Below, in pieces: positions 34,201 through 44,868 of a stretch of DNA of 64,000 nucleotides (its first letter is position 1; the number at the start of each line of letters is the position of its first letter). The notes beneath the pieces are model-generated. The model did no database searches. It saw only the letters and a program-made list of their open reading frames with translations, and was not told the DNA's origin. This stretch comes from Beroe forskalii (lineage: Eukaryota > Ctenophora > Nuda > Beroida > Beroidae), in NCBI GenBank assembly GCA_011033025.1, contig WFMF01000383.1, positions 1-64,000 of the forward strand, read 5' to 3'. The position numbers and the translations under genes were made by a program.

Positions 34201-37200
34201 ACAGGCAAATTCCGATTTTGAAAATTGCATAACTCAGGCTAGGAACAAGATTTTTTCATTATGTAAAGTTTTTCTGGTAGCTATGATGCTCCTCTATCAT
34301 TTCTAGCCAAAAACTCGATTTTGGCCATCGACACCCTGAAGACCCCCCCTGCCCCCTTAACCATGTGTCCTATATCATTCAACACTAATTTCAATGTCAG
34401 AGTAAAATTTCCTCAAACAGCACTCCACCTGGTCCAGTGTCTCAACTCCGTTACTCTCGATATCCACGAGTTCCAAACTGTCGACCATACTCAGAGGACT
34501 AACGTCTGATATCACGTTATACGACAGGTACAGTTCCTGAAAGGGAGAATATCTAGACAATTTTTAGTTAATAATTATCATTAAATTATCACCTCGTTCG
34601 AAAATTTTTAAAACCATCAAAAAAGTCCAATCTGATCAAAAGTAACGAAACAACGGTGTACTCAAAACAACATTAAACAGAATGAACGCGCGCAATATGC
34701 AACCAGTTACCAGAGCAACGTGCGGGCCAATATATATCCATACTGCACGCGGGTCCCTCAAAATGTGTCTAAAAGGGACAAAAGACGTTACGATGTTCAA
34801 AAAAGCAATAACAGTAACAGATAATGGCAAATTATATTTGAGATTATCATTAAACTACTGTGGCACTGAATTCTCTAAACCGTAACCCTGGCCAGTTATG
34901 TCCCTGTAGCGTGCGATTTAATAAAAGTATACGCGTATCCCCATCAAGAACAGTTGTACAACACCTAACATTTTACGATGAATCGTTCGACTGTTCTAGA
35001 TAGGTCCCGACTCTCGACAAATCTTTTGCCATTTCTTTTATGCAGGGGTTTATCGCCAGGGCGGGAATCAGCAAGGCTATAGTTACTCAACACCTGTTTC
35101 AAGGATGCTTTCAAATGTTGAGATACTTTTACGCGGTGAGGTGGTGAAGGAAGTTTGAATTTTGAAATGCAGGGGTGATTGTTACAGTGTTAGAGAAGTT
35201 CAAGATAATAAAAAATCGGAGACAATTTTGTTAAAAATGATAAAATGGATAAAAGTAAGTTAAATAATCAAGAATCGCATGAGCAAGATACAAATATGAT
35301 TACAGATGAAACCTGTTCATCAAAAGATCAAAAACTGCTGACACGTGAAGATAAACCCTTTAAAACAACTACAGCAAATAACTAAAATTTCTAAAAACAT
35401 GAATTACATGTAAATTGACATCTCCTATTCACATTCGGACTTCTTCTGCAATACCGTTTATAACGATTGCAATACCTCTCACTTCCAATGTTTTTAAGAT
35501 TTTTACATGTCTCTGATTCAACATCATCTTCGGGAATTACTTCAGGAATAACTTCAGGAATAACTTCAGGAATAACTTCAGGAATAACTTCAGGAATAAC
35601 TTCAGGAATAACTTCAGGAATTACTTCGGGAATTACTTCAGGAATAACTTCAGGAATTACTTCGGGAATTACTTTAGGAATTATTTCAGACTCGTTCATA
35701 GTATCAGCTTTCTCTTTACCCATGCACGTTCCTGGGACCCTGCATTCCACTATGGGTTGAGAAAACCTATCGGCTATCAAGCAGTTGTTTGCTATATCCC
35801 TGTCAAATCTTACATATCCTTGTTCGCCCCATCTTTCACCCCATGAATTTCTTACCTTCCAGAAATTTTTACCATTCACATTCCCATACCCAACAACGAT
35901 CACTGCATGATCAGAAATATCTTGGCAGTTGTGTACGTCTTGAAAAATCCCGCTTCTATACATGAAAAAGGATTGCGTTGTATCAATAGCAGTAAGGACA
36001 GGGCCGCTGATTAGGGCTTCCATGAGCCCAGCATCGTTTCTAGAATCCATAAAACGCTTCCAACCAGTAACAGTTGCTTTTTCCAGAGCATTTCGGAACA
36101 GAATCGTAGTCACAAACACGATCTTTGTAATGGTAACCAGTATCTTTGAGGAAGGCTATTCTGTCATTGTTCCTGACGTATCTATACACTGCATTGATCG
36201 GTCCACCATTACACCCATCAAGAGAATGTGGTTCATAGTAGCAATCTAACGGTTCTTGTTCTGATAGCGTCAGTAGATCCCCAGTTTCGATGTAGTAGGC
36301 CGCTTCGAGAGCTCCCACGCCTGCAAAGGCCCAACAGCTGCCACAACGTCCTTGAAACCTTATAGGATTCTGAGCACCTCGTTTGACCCAGTCCAGTGAT
36401 TCCGGATAAGAGAGACTTTCAACGACCGGAACTCCGGACCCCCATACGGCTCCGTGGTCTGGATAGGCTGGCAGAATATCCTCGTCATCGCCATATACCT
36501 GTGACATGTTAACTCCGGTATACATTTTCTGTTCAGCTCTAGTTAAAATAGCGAACTTATTGACCTCCGCTGAGAATGGTATGTTATCGTGGCTGTTGAT
36601 GAAGTCAACTTCTTTCTTAAATTCTGTGAAAGCTAGAAAATGTTCCTTGTTCACGATACGTGAGCTTAAAATCCCGGAACCGAAGGGATCAGACATGCCA
36701 CCATCATCTCCAACACTTTCATAAATATTTGCTCCACTGTAGATGCCAGCTCCACTGTAGATGCCAGCTCCACTAAAATCATAGGATTCTCTCCCTTCCG
36801 GCTGTAAAATCATTTGATCGACACCAAACTTAGCCACGGCTTCAAGATACTCTTTTACCATAGGGTTACCAGATGTTACGGTAATCAAGTAAAGCAGTAG
36901 TGCCGCGTGCATGGTGGAAATCTGAATCAGTCGTGAAAATAAAACTAAATCGGATAATTTTTGAAGCGAAAGTGAGCATCGAATGAAATTTCTCAGTTTA
37001 CTCCTTTATAAAATTTTCTGACTAATCTTTATTAATAATTTCAAAGTGTCCGTGCGTTTGTGTGCGAATCACCGCCTTTAGGATCTATTTGTGGAATATT
37101 TTCAAACTCTTATCCTGATTAGTAACCAAAACTACCCTAACTTTAACCAAAGCCCTAACCTTCGACCCCGGAGATTTCACTTGACAAGCATTGAAAAGGA

Positions 37201-40165
37201 GGTTTCTGCGTTGGTGCTAGTGTGCTACAGGATTGCACCTGTCCTAAGCCACTATAGACCTTGCGCCATATGTGCAGGACGCACAATGATAAAAGTCCCT
37301 CGGTGCGCTTTTTTAGAGATTTCATTATTACTCTTGATTAAAATGTGGTCATTTCAATAACACTTCATCCCACGCACCTTGAGTTGTCCGATGGAACCGA
37401 TACCGTCCAGGTCTTCCAGCCCACACCTGCTCATCCATAGGACTTGCAGACACCGCAGGGTGGTTCCTAGGTCTCTTACTGACGTAATCCTGCTTCCAGA
37501 TAACCTGAAGTATTCAATTTATTCGCATTTTAACGTGTTTGAAAGACGGTATTTTCTTTTCAATACGTCAATTCATTATTAGAGCTCGGGACAGGTTTTC
37601 AATGATTTATTCGCGATTGGTACACTGAGATGAAGTTTAAGCGTGAAATGAAAGCCGAGAACGAATGAAAGGCGGTCAAGAGCCTCGAGAATAGATGAGG
37701 TGAACCGAGCTTTCGACTTTGTACAAACAACAAACCTCAGGTGGAGTGAACCGAGCTCTTCACTTTAAGTACAAACAACAAACCTCAGTTCACAAAGGTT
37801 CGGCAGGTAGTTTCCCAGGGATCCGAGGCTACTCTCGGTGGTATCTACCAGGAGATCCATTGATATCACTTGTGAAAGGTCCGAGAATCCAGTCAACTGG
37901 CGCTGGGAGAAGGCAAATTTATTGCATCTAATTTAAATATTATTATAATTACAGACCTGAAGATGTCGTAGAACGACGAAATTGATTGTCAATAAAGAAA
38001 CCACATCGTTTACATTTTGTACTTGTACCATTGTCAAAAGAGAATAAACAAAGTACTCATTAATAGTTACGGTTTCAAATACAAGTTGAGCTCGATAGAA
38101 TTTTCACTTATTACTCTGAAAGAATCTTTTATTCTCATAATGAAAAATATCATTTATTGAATGAGCTATGGCGTGACTTCCCTGCATTCTTAAATCCAGC
38201 TGTATCTACTTTACATCGTGTAACTGTGAATCTATATCACATTCATGTGTCTGTGTTCATTTTTACTTCTCTACGTTCCGCGTTTCAATGTGGCAAAAAG
38301 GACGAAGCGGCCATATTCTCGTAACTTTGCAGAGGAGCAAAATGCCTACGACTGTCACTAGCGATGTAGTACTATGGTACAAGAGGTAGTACAAGCAAGG
38401 AAGAGCAAGCAAGAAGAACAGCATGTCTTCCGCCATTCCAGTATTCCCAGTGTTACAAGAGATACAGTGATACAGGCCATAGGTATCCCTACTAGAGTGG
38501 CCATGGTACCTTCTATACACAGTGATACAAGAAATAAGTACCCCTACTAGAGTGAAGATGGTAACTAAGTATGACTACTAGTATGAACATGTAGTACCTA
38601 CAGTCTAAGCGTCTGGATAGAGTGGTGCAAAGAATAATGGTGTCTAAAAGTATGAACATGGTATGTCTAGAGTGGTGCAAGGAATAAGGATGCCTACCAG
38701 TAAGACTAGTGGTTTCTCTTCACAAAGGTATGCATCCAGCTCATCTTCAATATCCTTGCCAGATGGAATGATAAACTCACCTTCCCCCTGCAAGAGAACC
38801 CCCACATATTATCACGTAATCTACAAGGTTTGGTGAAGTGGGGTCAAAGTAGGGGTTGTGTAATCTACAAGGTTTGGTGAAGTGCAGTCAAAGTAGGGGT
38901 TGCTTAATCTCTAAGGTTTGGTGAAGTCGGGTCAAAGTAGGGGTTGCATATTAAAGGAAGAAGGCTCTCAGTAAATGATGATTGGGGTGGGTTTAATTGG
39001 CATTTCATGCAAACAGCAGCAACAAGGTTGATTTCACACTATCAGCAGCAAAAATAATCAGAATAATATGTTTTAATTCCAAGTTAGCGGGGCTCTAGGG
39101 AGGGTCAAAAATTTGTAGATTTCAGATTACGTAATATGTGAGGATTCTCTTGTGCTCATAAACTCAAAAACTAAGTTCAAAGCTGGTATACCTAGATCAA
39201 TACAACTGGCACTACTAAATCACTAACCTTTAAACTCATTTTTGAAGCCTTTATGAAAATGAAAATCATTTCTTAGAGAAATTAAACTAACTTCAAAAGA
39301 CTGTTTCATTAAGATCTTGTATAGTTTTGACTTTATTGCAAAATTTATCATGTAAGCGTGTAGAGGGTGGGTCATGTCAGTCTCACTTAAAGTACCAAAA
39401 TTATCTGATGACTCTCTATGAGTTCAATATCCAATGTATTCTATCTTGTGAGACTATGAACAAGGGTGCCAACATATTACGTAACTGAAGAGGAAATTTT
39501 TGACCCACAACCTCTGTCCAATTGAAAATCATTATTATCTAAATGTCTAAACTTTTCAAAACATCATGCAGCGTCAAAACTTCTCTTCACTACCTTGTGC
39601 AATACTTTACAAAAATAACTATAAACAAATAAAAGCATATTACTTGGCTCCTAAAAGGAGATTGAAAACCATAATTTAGGAAGCTCGAATTTAATCCTCC
39701 TGGCTTAAGTGATTACTGCAAACTATCCAGTCACCTCAACCTATTCCAATGGTAACAATTTGGCCAAAAATTGGCAATGTGATATGTGAATTATTGCACT
39801 GTAACCTACTTTCCTTCAGAAATTTACCCTTCATTTGTTATCAGCCACAACATATCAAATACAGCTTTCTATATTCCTCATAAATTTAATTTGAACATTT
39901 TTTACATTCATTGCACTATTGAAAGTTTCAAAGTAAGTTGAATTACCAGCTTTTTAGGAGACAGTACATCTTCAAACAACACCTCTTCCTCTTCAAATTC
40001 TTCTGTGAATGTTGGGGAAGGATTCACTGCAGGGGTTGACACAATTCTGAATGAAGGAGTGCTAGGCCTTGCCACCACATCTGGCCGTACCACATCACTG
40101 AAGCACACAGATTTTTTAGTTGCTGAATTTGAGTGACATTGTTCTTGAAACACACTATTGATCAT
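25229..40165 (-). CDS. LRRC56: Leucine-rich repeat protein 56 (ciliary), about ten exons
   Basis: LRRC56 is a cilium-assembly protein linked to intraflagellar transport of dynein arms. Exons on the minus strand, 5' to 3': about 39947-40165 (acidic, start uncertain), 38698-38787, 37378-37504 (RITSVRDLGTTL, VLWMSRCGLEDLDGIGSI), 34429-34536 (ELYLSYNVISDVSPLS), 33443-33514 (CPKLKTLNIEGNPV), an exon ending in QSEIR near 32650, 31701-31812 (VVNTSLKDSMADVLSR), 31208-31302 (SSELTQGSVACGQASK), about 27910-28078, and 25229-26035. The leucine-rich exons match LRRC56 closely by memory of the family. The last exon is a disordered Ser/Arg-rich tail (RDSSRDARRRSRDSSGDP). Exons for the segments before LSGSR and after SEIR were not found, and the donor of the 28078 exon is unclear. 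A protease gene lies inside the intron 34537-37377. Assigning the two 5' and two 3' exons to this gene is inference from strand, phase and order. Confidence 0.78.
27140..27915 (-). repeat. 18-bp minisatellite, about 40 units, next to an LRRC56 exon 3' end
   Basis: On the gene strand the unit reads CCTGATTTACCGTAATCC. The exon upstream (28078 to about 27915) itself ends in CCTGATTTACCGTTATACC, so the array looks like an expansion of that exon's last bases and a donor-like GTAATC. Being 18 bp, it stays open in several frames, giving long NPLIYR, SGDYGK and GITVNQ peptides that I do not count as proteins. It could be partly transcribed as exon. Confidence 0.88.
28047..28830 (-). repeat. 53-bp minisatellite, 15 units, each carrying an LRRC56 splice acceptor
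   Basis: On the gene strand each unit contains a T-rich run, TTTTCAG, then the first bases of the exon that starts at 28078 (AGTGAGCCGCCTAAGTTAGT). The true acceptor is the last unit in transcription order; about 14 near-identical acceptors precede it. Units differ at few positions (for example GCACC/GCTCC), so the array is recent. Confidence 0.9.
28831..29100. other. LRRC56 intron sequence
   Basis: Intron between the exons at 31208 and 28078. No separate feature seen except a short ATACATGTATAT run near 29080. Confidence 0.4.
29140..29735. repeat. 43-bp minisatellite in an LRRC56 intron
   Basis: About thirteen units of GTATACCACAGAGAAGTACC followed by ACAGAAGGTACCTTATGTAT. Each has a palindromic AAGGTACCTT. 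No match to a nearby exon edge was seen. Confidence 0.88.
29736..31207. other. LRRC56 intron, no further feature
   Basis: Intron sequence between the 43-bp array and the exon at 31208-31302. No exon, array or transposon end was recognised. A short CA-rich run lies near 30640. Confidence 0.4.
31701..32330 (-). repeat. Triplicated LRRC56 exon start and a GACACCACTCTACACT repeat
   Basis: The acceptor and first 60 or so bases of the exon encoding VVNTSLKDSMADVLSRPRT occur three times, starting at 31812, 31956 and 32134 on the minus strand. They are separated by a 16-bp repeat of the type GACACCACTCTACACT. Only the copy at 31812 continues into the downstream reading frame with a plausible donor (GCTGCCG|GTAATA) in the right phase for the next exon. 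Confidence 0.82.
32355..32665 (-). repeat. About 45-bp array carrying an exon end and donor site
   Basis: Six to seven units of GAAATGCTGGCAATCTTCAG, TCAGAAATACGG and then, in most copies, a consensus donor GTAAGTG (gene strand). The first unit in transcription order (near 32650) has a different upstream part and is the likely genuine exon, encoding QSEIR. The family has a similar RAEVR segment here. Confidence 0.75.
33632..34356. mobile_element. 725-bp foldback element with TTAA ends, in an LRRC56 intron
   Basis: Two arms of about 350 bp, from GGGGGCAGGGGGGTCTTCAG inward, mirror each other with few mismatches around a short centre near 33995. TTAA lies outside both ends (33628-33631, 34357-34360), as for piggyBac-type insertions, although TTAA is itself a palindrome and could be part of the arm. 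No protein is encoded. It fills most of the intron 33515-34428. Confidence 0.85.
34561..35390. other. LRRC56 intron sequence 3' of the nested protease
   Basis: No supported feature. The short open frames on both strands here (34636-34885) lack any recognised domain. Confidence 0.4.
35391..36912 (-). pseudogene. Papain-family cysteine protease with IPEV repeat and ShKT domain, intronless, one frame break
   Basis: Single-exon C1A protease inside an LRRC56 intron, same strand. A signal peptide (MHAALLLYLITVTSG) leads to a propeptide with I29-like features (FLAFTEFKKEVDFINSHDN, AEVNKFAILT). The catalytic Cys is in RFQGRCGSCWAF, with GCNGG, DHAVIVVGYG (catalytic His) and VRNSWGERWGEQGY (catalytic Asn) following. 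About a dozen IPEV repeats (35530-35690) then link to a C-terminal six-Cys ShKT domain (CKNLKNIGSERYCNRYKRYC onward). All catalytic residues are present. The first frame (36912-36040) and second (36119-35391) differ by one base in an A-run near 36080. That may be a sequencing or assembly error in an active gene, or a real lesion. Lack of introns suggests a retrocopy origin. A secreted digestive or defence protease is a reasonable guess. Confidence 0.8.
37720..37800. repeat. 51-bp tandem duplication
   Basis: TACAAACAACAAACCTCAG occurs twice (37720 and 37771) with similar flanks (GTGAACCGAGCT...). It sits in the first half of a possible retroelement tail that ends near 38000. Confidence 0.6.
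37957..37994 (+). ncRNA. Hammerhead-ribozyme-like core (possible, weak)
   Basis: CTGAAGA fits the core CUGANGA. GTCGT-AGA-ACGAC forms a 5-bp stem II, GAAA follows, and TTGA-TTG-TCAA can form a short stem III followed by TA (A15.1-U16.1 pair and H17). Stem I is not convincing. Hammerheads occur in Penelope-like elements and retrozymes, and the upstream region looks like a retroelement tail. It may be a decayed copy or chance. Confidence 0.3.
38797..39146. mobile_element. About 350-bp MITE with internal triplication, in an LRRC56 intron
   Basis: Ends GAGAACCCCCACATATTA and, on the other strand, GAGAATCCTCACATATTACG are inverted repeats. Inside, GTAATCTACAAGGTTTGGTG with about 25 following bases is present three times (38817-38945). 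Related ends occur near 39460-39490. Confidence 0.65.
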
Positions 40166-40169
40166 CAAT

Positions 40170-41080
40170 TAGAATTGATACAACTTAAAAAATACCTCTG
40201 AGCAATTAGATATTAGTCCATAAAGGATTTATTTGACCATGATTAGATGGGGTCTGATTGAGAGGACATACCTTATTCTTCCTTTTTCAAAAGAGTTGTA
40301 CAATGGCATATGAACTGAAGTCATCTTCTACTTTTAACATTCCTCAAATTTGATTGTATAAAGTATCATCGCAGGTGTTATTGTCATGAGAATTGAATCA
40401 AATGATAGAAATGATAATCAGAAATGATCGTTACTTCAGTGTTGTGATTCTGATCATGTGATCAGTCAAATTTATCAGCTTAATTCAGGCTGGTCCCTGT
40501 GAGATATATAAATTTCCATTACTCATCACAATACCAGTGTTGGTATGCTTAGGGATTGTTCACATAATAATACCTAATCACTTTTTGGTCATTTTCAACC
40601 CCCCCCCCCTTCCCCCACATGTAATCAAACATAATCAAAACCCCACCCACCCCCAGTGGGGAGAATATTAATAATCATGGCTTAAAAACCCCGCCTACTC
40701 GAGCAGACAATGAAGAAAATAGAATAGTTTCACAGAGAACAACTTACAATGTAACCTCTCAAATCCTTTACCACCTGAGTTTTTTGGAATCATCTTTATC
40801 TCTGACAATTAATATTGATATTTATGTTGTTTGCGTAAAGTAAATTTTCTTGTTTTCCTCATTTTCTTGTTTTTCTCAGTGAAAATGCTTTATTATTAAT
40901 ATTTATGATGATTCACCTCTGGGAAAAAATTGTGAAAATATTGAGGTAAGTTTTGAGAAATGTTGCTGCAGAAAAATTGTGCTCTTGGGTTGGTTTTCTG
41001 AAAATTTTGCTAAAAATACAGAGAATGTGGGTTTGCCTCCCGTATATATCTGGCTTAGTAACGTAATGTAGACCAAAACC
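40170..41080. other. Upstream of LRRC56; scattered repeat ends
   Basis: No exon recognised. A CTTAGGGATTGTTCACATAA end at 40550 matches the MITE of PRDX4 intron 1, and C-rich runs follow. The LRRC56 promoter may lie here, since no gene intervenes. Confidence 0.35.
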
Positions 41081-41087
41081 TGTATCT

Positions 41088-41190
41088 TTTTGTATCCTAA
41101 CCCTTATTCCTTAACTGAACTTCATCCGTAACCCTAATCCCTTACCTAAACCTTACAAATCTTGACCCTAATCCTGATCCTAACCTAAAA
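41088..41190. repeat. Degenerate CCCTAA tract, copy 2
   Basis: Counterpart of 6465-6560 with shared flanking words (TGTATCCTAA, CTTGACCCTAATCCTGA). Confidence 0.6.
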
Positions 41191-41339
41191 CTTAAAAGAG
41201 CTATATGGGCTAAGAGGCCTCCCTCCCCCTTGTCAGCAAACGTCAGCAATGCAACTTGAAATACCCCTTTCGACTGCTCCCTCTCCGGACGTCCACATTT
41301 CCATCTTCTGTGTTGTGTGTTATCATTTTTATGCCCGCT

Positions 41340-42100
41340 TTCCCTTAACCAGGGGTGCCGCGCCGCGCCGCGCGCAGTCTGTGCACATACAACATAACGA
41401 GGACAAATGCTAGTAGAATTTTGCCATATCCTCCGCCTCCCCCTTAGGCCCCTTACCAGGGGTGCCGCGCCGCGCACTCCGTCCGCGTAACCAGGGCCTT
41501 GGTTAGGGCAACCCTCCGCCTTCCTAAGCCGCGCCCGCATAGGTGTGCGTACGCGCGTCGCGCTACCCTACGGGAGGAAGCGCGCCGCGCAACGCAAACA
41601 GGGATATACGTGTTTAGCAACCCTCCGCCGCGCGCCATTTTTTTCAAATATTTATATCCCAGTTGCCAGTGTTGTTCGCTTGTCACTTGTCAGCCTTGCT
41701 AAACACGTATATCCCTGTCTGCGTTGCGCGGCGCGCTTCCTCAGGGTAGCGCGGCGCGCGTACGCACACCTATGCGGGCTTAAGAATTGTCAGACGTTGT
41801 CTGACCAAGCGCGGCGGACGCGCGCGCTTCGCTTGCTAAACACGTATATCCCTGTGTGCGTTGCGCGCTTCCCCAGCACGTGTGTCCGATCCCGTAGGGA
41901 AGCGCGGCGCGCGTACGCACACCTATGCGGGCTTAGGAAGCGATTCGCACGCGCGCCCGCCGAATTGGCGGCCTTGCTAAACACGTATATCCCTGTGCGC
42001 TGGCTCGCGCGGCGCGTACACACACCTATGCACTATGCGGGCTTAGGAAAAGGCGGCCAGACAGTACCCGCGCGTCTGACAATTGCGCGTTAGGCCGCTA
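41340..42100. repeat. GC-rich cluster of TTTAGCAA/CCTAAGCCCGCATAGG units in both orientations
   Basis: At least four copies of the motif pair GCTAAACACGTATATCCCTG and GTACGCACACCTATGCGGGC, in alternating orientation, with GC-rich cores such as GCGCGGCGCGC. Also present are AACCAGGG palindromes at 41450-41510. GC content is far above the surroundings. The overlapping open frames (Arg/Ala-rich) are by-products of the GC content. Confidence 0.75.
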
Positions 42101-42423
42101 GGGATGGGTAAAATCCATTTAGGCAAATGCCCACTTGACAGACGTTGCCTGGCCCGGCCCCCTGCGCACGCGCTCCGACTCGCAGAGTTGGGAAAAATAT
42201 GTATATGGGGCAGGCAACGTCTGGCTAAATCCTACGAATGCCCGCTTTCTCAAATATGGTGACAAAATCAACTTAATTTTTAATTGGACGTGTTTAGCAA
42301 CTTTAGTAGTAAATTTAACTGTGAATTGTCGCTTGTCAGACGTTGTCCGACCAATATTTCTTCGGCGGAAGGCTTGGGGTCAGACGTCTGACGTTTTTAG
42401 CAAAAGTAATTCTGATCACACCA

Positions 42424-42890
42424 ACCCAGCCGGCACAGAAACGTTTAAAAACGTTTAATAAACCGTAACGAAACGAAATAACTTTGAGACTCCGGGATTA
42501 TTCTTATAAGAATAAAATGTTTCCTTGTGTTTCCATGAAAATTGAAACGAAAAATTGAAGACCATAAGTAACCGGGCCTCCCGTAAGACTCCCGGGGTAC
42601 TCCCGGAGGACTCTCAGAGTACTCTCAGACGACTCCCGGGAGTCTCCCGCAGTAATTCGCTCATAGTCATACTATGATCCCTCGGTTTTATATAATCGTT
42701 TTGGGTGAAGCTAAATTAAACGTATCAGGAACGTTTATTTTTGGGTTTCAATAAACTTTTCCAAAGAAACGCTTATTAAACGTATTAAAAACGTTTATCC
42801 ACAACTTTTATTAAAAGAAACCAAAATTGAACCAAAGAAAAACGTTCAAATCGGTTTATTTTTGGTCTGGTTTGAATGTGCCGGCTGGGA
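42424..42890. mobile_element. AAACGTTT-rich MITE-like element, copy 2, both ends present
   Basis: 467 bp between CCCAGCCGGCACAGAAACG and TGAATGTGCCGGCTGGG, which are terminal inverted repeats. Repeated AACGTTTATT words lie near both ends. The middle (42590-42660) holds a CTCCCGGG-rich tract. No coding capacity and no clear target duplication. Confidence 0.7.
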
Positions 42891-43265
42891 AAACAATCAG
42901 TATCATGATAATAAATCATCTAACATCTGAAGTGAACTTCTCCCGTGGGAGAGTTGCCTCTTTTATGGGCGTAAAAGAAAATAATATAAATAATGAATAA
43001 TCAAAAATGGCATCATATTATATTCATAATAAGCACTTCAAAAGTTCACGCTCCCCTCAAAAAAAGTGCCCGTTGGGAAATTTTGAAATCAATAAAGATT
43101 TATTATGAGGTAAATATTCCAAGGGATATATTTATAAAAGCATGATATGCAGAAGTCCTTCACAAGAAACAATGCGTTTTATTTCTTTAATTGTTACAAT
43201 TAAAAAAGATTTTCGTCACCACCTTAAACTCGTCCTAAAAAGCACAGTCCTGATAAAGCACTAAC

Positions 43266-43425
43266 CCATATGTGTGCAGACCACTCGATTGAAGGAGGGC
43301 TCGATAGAGACGCGCAAAATTGTGTGCTTTTGACGGAATTTGTATGGAAAGTTGAAGCGCGCAGAAGAAATCCTCGCGTCTTTATATCGAGGCCTCTGTC
43401 AATCGAGCGGTCTGCACACATATGC
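43266..43425. mobile_element. 160-bp MITE with CCATATGTGTGCAGACC ends
   Basis: Ends CCATATGTGTGCAGACCACT and, on the other strand, GCATATGTGTGCAGACCGCT are inverted repeats of about 28 bp continuing into CGATTGA. No coding capacity. Confidence 0.7.
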
Positions 43426-44148
43426 GTAAGTTAACAAAGAAGCCCCTATTCTACACACCAACCCTTCATTGTGTAGGTACCATGATTAGATTAAAGTATG
43501 ATTTAATTCTAACAGAATTAAAAATAATGTCATAATGCGTGATTCTAGAATATTAATAATGATTATGATTAAAATAAGTCACTTTCAAGATTAAGATTCA
43601 AATTGGTAACGAAATCCATAAATAATACAAATTGATGAGTTAAGCCGCATATTTTAGAATCCATTTGAAGTTGTGCCCAAAATTTATTTCTATTTCTTCG
43701 TTTTCCATTTCTTAAAGTTGCTGACTCTAAACTTGCATCAGAAATATAATTATAAAAAGCACCTATTAATTGGTGCTCACTATAAATTGGTGCCTCATTT
43801 ATTAGTTTATTGAGAGGGAATTATTTATTTTGTTTTAAAAATATTTCCATGATGTTTGCATGTTTCTTTTGTGGTTACACTTGTGTAACCACAAAAGAAA
43901 TCACACTTGGTGATTAGAATCTTGATGGTATGATTAAATAAGGATATTTGGGTCTCATTTCATTACGCATTTAACAAACGCATATGAACGCATTTAATTT
44001 TAAATTGTTCGATTTCCAATAAAATCACAATTAAATGTCGCACAAATTCCATGAACTAAGGGATAGCAAATTGCCATGGATATTTCATGTCACTGACACA
44101 CCATACATTGCAACTCCTACTTTATACACGTAGCATGAGAGTGTAACA
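43426..44148. other. Non-coding, with a perfect short hairpin at 43863-43900
   Basis: An 18-bp perfect inverted repeat, TTTCTTTTGTGGTTACAC and its complement, with a 2-base loop. Otherwise AT-rich and without supported features. Confidence 0.5.
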
Positions 44149-44149
44149 G

Positions 44150-44220
44150 GAGAAATAGGCAGGTAAGATGACGTCATTACCACAGCTGAAAGTAGTAACT
44201 TGATGACGTTAAACCGCTTC
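44150..44220 (+). repeat. CRE-pair dispersed repeat, member
   Basis: GAGAAATAGGCAGGTAAGATGACGTCATT, followed about 20 bases on by TTGATGACGTTAAACCGC. The same arrangement occurs at 59979-60050 (plus), 55683-55750 (plus), 57273-57328 (minus) and, decayed, at 4692-4750. Confidence 0.6.
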
Positions 44221-44672
44221 ATGAAATACAAGTGTTTGAGAGTGGATTATAGTCATGTATACAGCTTGAACTGTGAAAGTTATCACTTTGTATATAGGAC
44301 ACTTCTTTTTAAGTTTCCATTTGATGCAATGTGTATAAAAACTTACGAATTTGTAGCTGCTCATGTTATTTTTGTTACATTAGTAGATTTGCTAGTTTGC
44401 AGACACTGTGAATTGTGATTGGGTTAAATAGTTTGATCTACGGTTACATAATCAAAATTTACATAATCAAGAGGCTGTGCAGATGCTTCCGAAACAAAGT
44501 CGAGGTGGTTGCACAGCTCGGAAAGTCAGAATGCATGAGTAACACTAACAATCATCCCTAATTCGTGAAGTCTGTCTGTCACGCCCCATGGCAACGCGCG
44601 CGCAGAAAGCAAATGTGAACGTGCAGATGAATTGCTCGTAAAATGCTGTTTTCATTTTGTTGCTACGTATCT

Positions 44673-44868
44673 CAGGGCCGTAATTCTAAAAGAAAAACTG
44701 GAGGGGACATGGAAATTTTCTAAGCCAAAGAGTTGCAGACATGCCCGCCGCAGGCGAAATTTTTGAAAAGTTTAGATTTTCTATTGAATTTTGAGCACTT
44801 TTCCAGCAATCTACCAAAAAAACTGAGGGGGACTAATCCCCCTGCCCCCCCAGGAATTACGGGCCTGC
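44673..44868. mobile_element. About 195-bp hAT-type MITE
   Basis: Terminal repeats CAGGGCCGTAATTC and GAATTACGGGCCTG (13 of 14 pair), flanked by near-identical 8-bp repeats ACGTATCT and CCGTATCT. The CAGGG ends and 8-bp targets are those of hAT elements. Confidence 0.75.

Noticed and set aside
34636-34885. Short open frames on both strands next to the protease gene
   Set aside because: No recognisable domain or splice context; they lie in intron sequence.
41142-42093. Arg/Ala-rich open frames on both strands
   Set aside because: Stop codons are rare here only because the repeat cluster is GC-rich; the frames overlap in all phases and follow repeat borders.
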